A stretch of 64,000 bases of DNA from Neptunomonas japonica DSM 18939 (GTDB lineage Bacteria > Pseudomonadota > Gammaproteobacteria > Pseudomonadales > Balneatricaceae), in NCBI RefSeq assembly GCF_000422765.1, contig NZ_AUGR01000015.1:62001-126000 (forward strand), given 5' to 3'. Shown here one piece after another: positions 62,354-64,000 of the stretch (position 1 is its first letter; each line of letters begins with the position of its first letter). A program made the position numbers and the translations under genes. Below the pieces are notes generated by a model. That model saw nothing but the letters and a program-made list of their open reading frames with translations. It had not been told where the DNA came from and made no database searches.

Positions 62354-64000
62354 ATGTTAATGGAAGGTCAAGCGATTCGCTTGCAAGCAGTTGAAGAGGG
62401 TATTCATGAGGTGGTATTTGACCTCAAAAATGAAGCCGTAAACACCCTCAGCCAATTGGCTATGCAAGAGCTAAGAGAAGCGGTAACCCAGCTACAGCAA
62501 ACCGACGGCGTAACAGGCGTTATTTTTACCAGCGCGAAAGACAGCTTTATAGTTGGCGCTGATATTACCGAATTTAAGCAGATGTTTGATCATGACGAAG
62601 AGACCATCATAGCGAACCTGGTTCGCTTACAAGGTCTGTTCAGTGAGATTGAAGATTTACCCTTCCCTACCGTTACAGCGATTAATGGTATTGCTTTAGG
62701 GGGTGGTTTTGAATTGTCCTTGGCGACTGATTACCGTGTGATGGGTGATAAAGCTAAAGTAGGTCTGCCTGAAGTTAAATTGGGTATCTACCCTGGTTGG
62801 GGTGGCACTGTGCGTTTGCCTCGCCTTATTGGTATTGATAATGCCAATGAGTGGATATGTGCGGGAGTTGAGAAACGTCCTGCAGCAGCCCTGAAAGATG
62901 GTGCTGTAGATGCAGTTGTTGCAACGGATCAAGTACGAGTTGCTGCTATTGATCTTGTTAAACGGTGCATCGCCGGTAAGTTTGATTATCAGGCGCGCCG
63001 TGACGAGAAAAAATCACCGGTTAAATTGAATACTATCGAACAGATGATGGCATTTGAAACCGCTAAAGGCTTGATTGGCGCAAAAGCTGGGCCGCATTAT
63101 CCAGCGCCGATGCAGGTGCTGAAGACGATTCAGAAATCGTGCACGATGAAGCGCGAACAAGCCATGGAAGTTGAAGCCAAAAATTTTGTTAAGTTAGCAA
63201 AAAATGCGGTGACTCCGGCCTTGGTTGGTCTGTTTATGAAAGACCAATACGTTAAAAAAGTCAGCAAAAAATATGAAGCGCAGGGTTCCCCGGTGAAGCA
63301 GGCCGCTGTATTAGGTGCTGGTATAATGGGTGGCGGTGTTGCTTATCAGTCGGCGGTGAAAGGCACGCCTATCTTGATGAAAGATATCAACCAAGGTGCA
63401 CTGCAGCTTGGTTTAGATGAAGCGAATAAGTTGTTAGGTAAACAGCTTAAACGTGGTCGTTTAGACGCTGCAAAAATGGCGAAAACGATCAACCGCATAA
63501 CACCTACCTTAAGTTACGGCGATTTCAACCGTGTTGATCTGGTAGTTGAAGCTGTTGTTGAAAATATCAATGTTAAAAGATCTGTATTGGCGGAAGTCGA
63601 GGGGCACATGCCTGAAGATGCAATTCTAACTTCTAATACGTCGACCATTTCTATTACCGAACTAGCTAAGTCTCTTAAACGCCCGGAAAATTTCTGTGGA
63701 ATGCATTTCTTTAACCCCGTTGCGCTCATGCCTTTGGTAGAAGTTATCCGTGGTGAAAAGAGTAGCGAAGCCGCCATTGCACGTACTGTCTCGTACGCTA
63801 AAGCGATGGGTAAAACGCCGATCGTAGTGAATGACTGCCCAGGATTTTTGGTTAACCGAATTCTATTTCCTTACTTTGGTGGTTTTTCTGCCTTACTCAA
63901 TGATGGCGCTGATTTTCGTAAAATCGATAAAGTCATGGAAGGTTTTGGCTGGCCAATGGGGCCTGCTTACCTGCTAGATGTTGTGGGTATTGATACGGCT
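62354..64000 (+). CDS. fadB: Fatty-acid oxidation complex alpha subunit FadB (3' end outside window)
   Basis: 549 codons are present, and the full protein is normally about 715 residues. The ATG at 62354 has GGAG 7 bp upstream. The N-terminal crotonase part (about 1-190) keeps both catalytic glutamates ([30 protein letters not shown]), so hydratase activity is expected. The 3-hydroxyacyl-CoA dehydrogenase part follows, with NAD loop [15 protein letters not shown] and the catalytic histidine in [16 protein letters not shown]. Works with FadA, probably encoded just downstream. Confidence 0.97.
   Translation, partial: MLMEGQAIRLQAVEEGIHEVVFDLKNEAVNTLSQLAMQELREAVTQLQQTDGVTGVIFTSAKDSFIVGADITEFKQMFDHDEETIIANLVRLQGLFSEIEDLPFPTVTAINGIALGGGFELSLATDYRVMGDKAKVGLPEVKLGIYPGWGGTVRLPRLIGIDNANEWICAGVEKRPAAALKDGAVDAVVATDQVRVAAIDLVKRCIAGKFDYQARRDEKKSPVKLNTIEQMMAFETAKGLIGAKAGPHYPAPMQVLKTIQKSCTMKREQAMEVEAKNFVKLAKNAVTPALVGLFMKDQYVKKVSKKYEAQGSPVKQAAVLGAGIMGGGVAYQSAVKGTPILMKDINQGALQLGLDEANKLLGKQLKRGRLDAAKMAKTINRITPTLSYGDFNRVDLVVEAVVENINVKRSVLAEVEGHMPEDAILTSNTSTISITELAKSLKRPENFCGMHFFNPVALMPLVEVIRGEKSSEAAIARTVSYAKAMGKTPIVVNDCPGFLVNRILFPYFGGFSALLNDGADFRKIDKVMEGFGWPMGPAYLLDVVGIDTA

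Noticed and set aside
1-64000. CRISPR arrays, insertion sequences, integrases or prophage genes
   Set aside because: No regularly spaced repeat, transposase, integrase or phage structural motif was seen anywhere in the window.

Overview
The window is a continuous stretch of a gammaproteobacterial chromosome, most likely from a marine, aerobic, motile, Oceanospirillales- or Pseudomonas-like bacterium. The evidence is gene order and gene content. serB lies next to fimX, a tRNA-Gln-prs-rplY-pth-ychF block lies beside lolB, and hemA-prfA-prmC-moeB follows. There are also chemoreceptors, a PilU/FimX twitching pair and a large fatty-acid beta-oxidation complement. No prophage, insertion sequence, CRISPR array or rRNA operon was seen. 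The 5' end cuts serB and the 3' end cuts fadB.

Layout. 1-9.7 kb is housekeeping: serB, fimX, a tRNA-Gln/Gln/Met operon with a clear promoter, then ychF, pth, rplY, prs, tRNA-Gln, lolB and a TPR lipoprotein on the minus strand. The ispE gene usual between lolB and the tRNA is missing. 9.7-14.2 kb is the plus-strand hemA-prfA-prmC-moeB-CoA-binding run. 14.2-17.6 kb is an asparagine/aspartate locus: ansA, an aspartase-like gene with a damaged catalytic loop, and a divergent XRE-type regulator. 17.6-24.7 kb is accessory: ankyrin protein, AEC transporter, SixA-like phosphatase, and a CoA-transferase behind a well-matched sigma-54 promoter next to its probable PAS/AAA+ activator. An unusual nuclease-like protein and an SMI1/KNR4 protein follow. 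24.7-32 kb carries pilU, a DHH phosphoesterase and livKHMGF.

32-44 kb is envelope and lipid functions. A YCF48-like protein, an RND/MMPL transporter and a two-domain Usp protein are translationally overlapped, followed by an mscS broken by one extra C. After a terminator come a 33-residue lipoprotein and a cluster matching the uncharacterised enterobacterial ynbABCD genes: CDP-alcohol phosphatidyltransferase, hydrolase-methyltransferase fusion, PAP2-tyrosine phosphatase fusion and CDP-diglyceride synthase. A small membrane protein and a PlsC acyltransferase are added. Together they look like a complete pathway to an unidentified phospholipid, and this is the strongest candidate for an undescribed system here.

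44-51.5 kb holds small secreted or membrane proteins, including a PEP-CTERM matrixin-like protease coupled to an unknown secreted protein, plus a catalase, a chemoreceptor and a glycosyltransferase. 51.7-64 kb is acyl-CoA catabolism: acyl-CoA dehydrogenase, SCP2 protein, FadD-like ligase, DUF2889 protein, nitronate monooxygenase-like protein, crotonase, etfBA and fadB, with one more chemoreceptor between etfA and fadB. All functions are inferred from sequence motifs and recalled family knowledge; no search was run.
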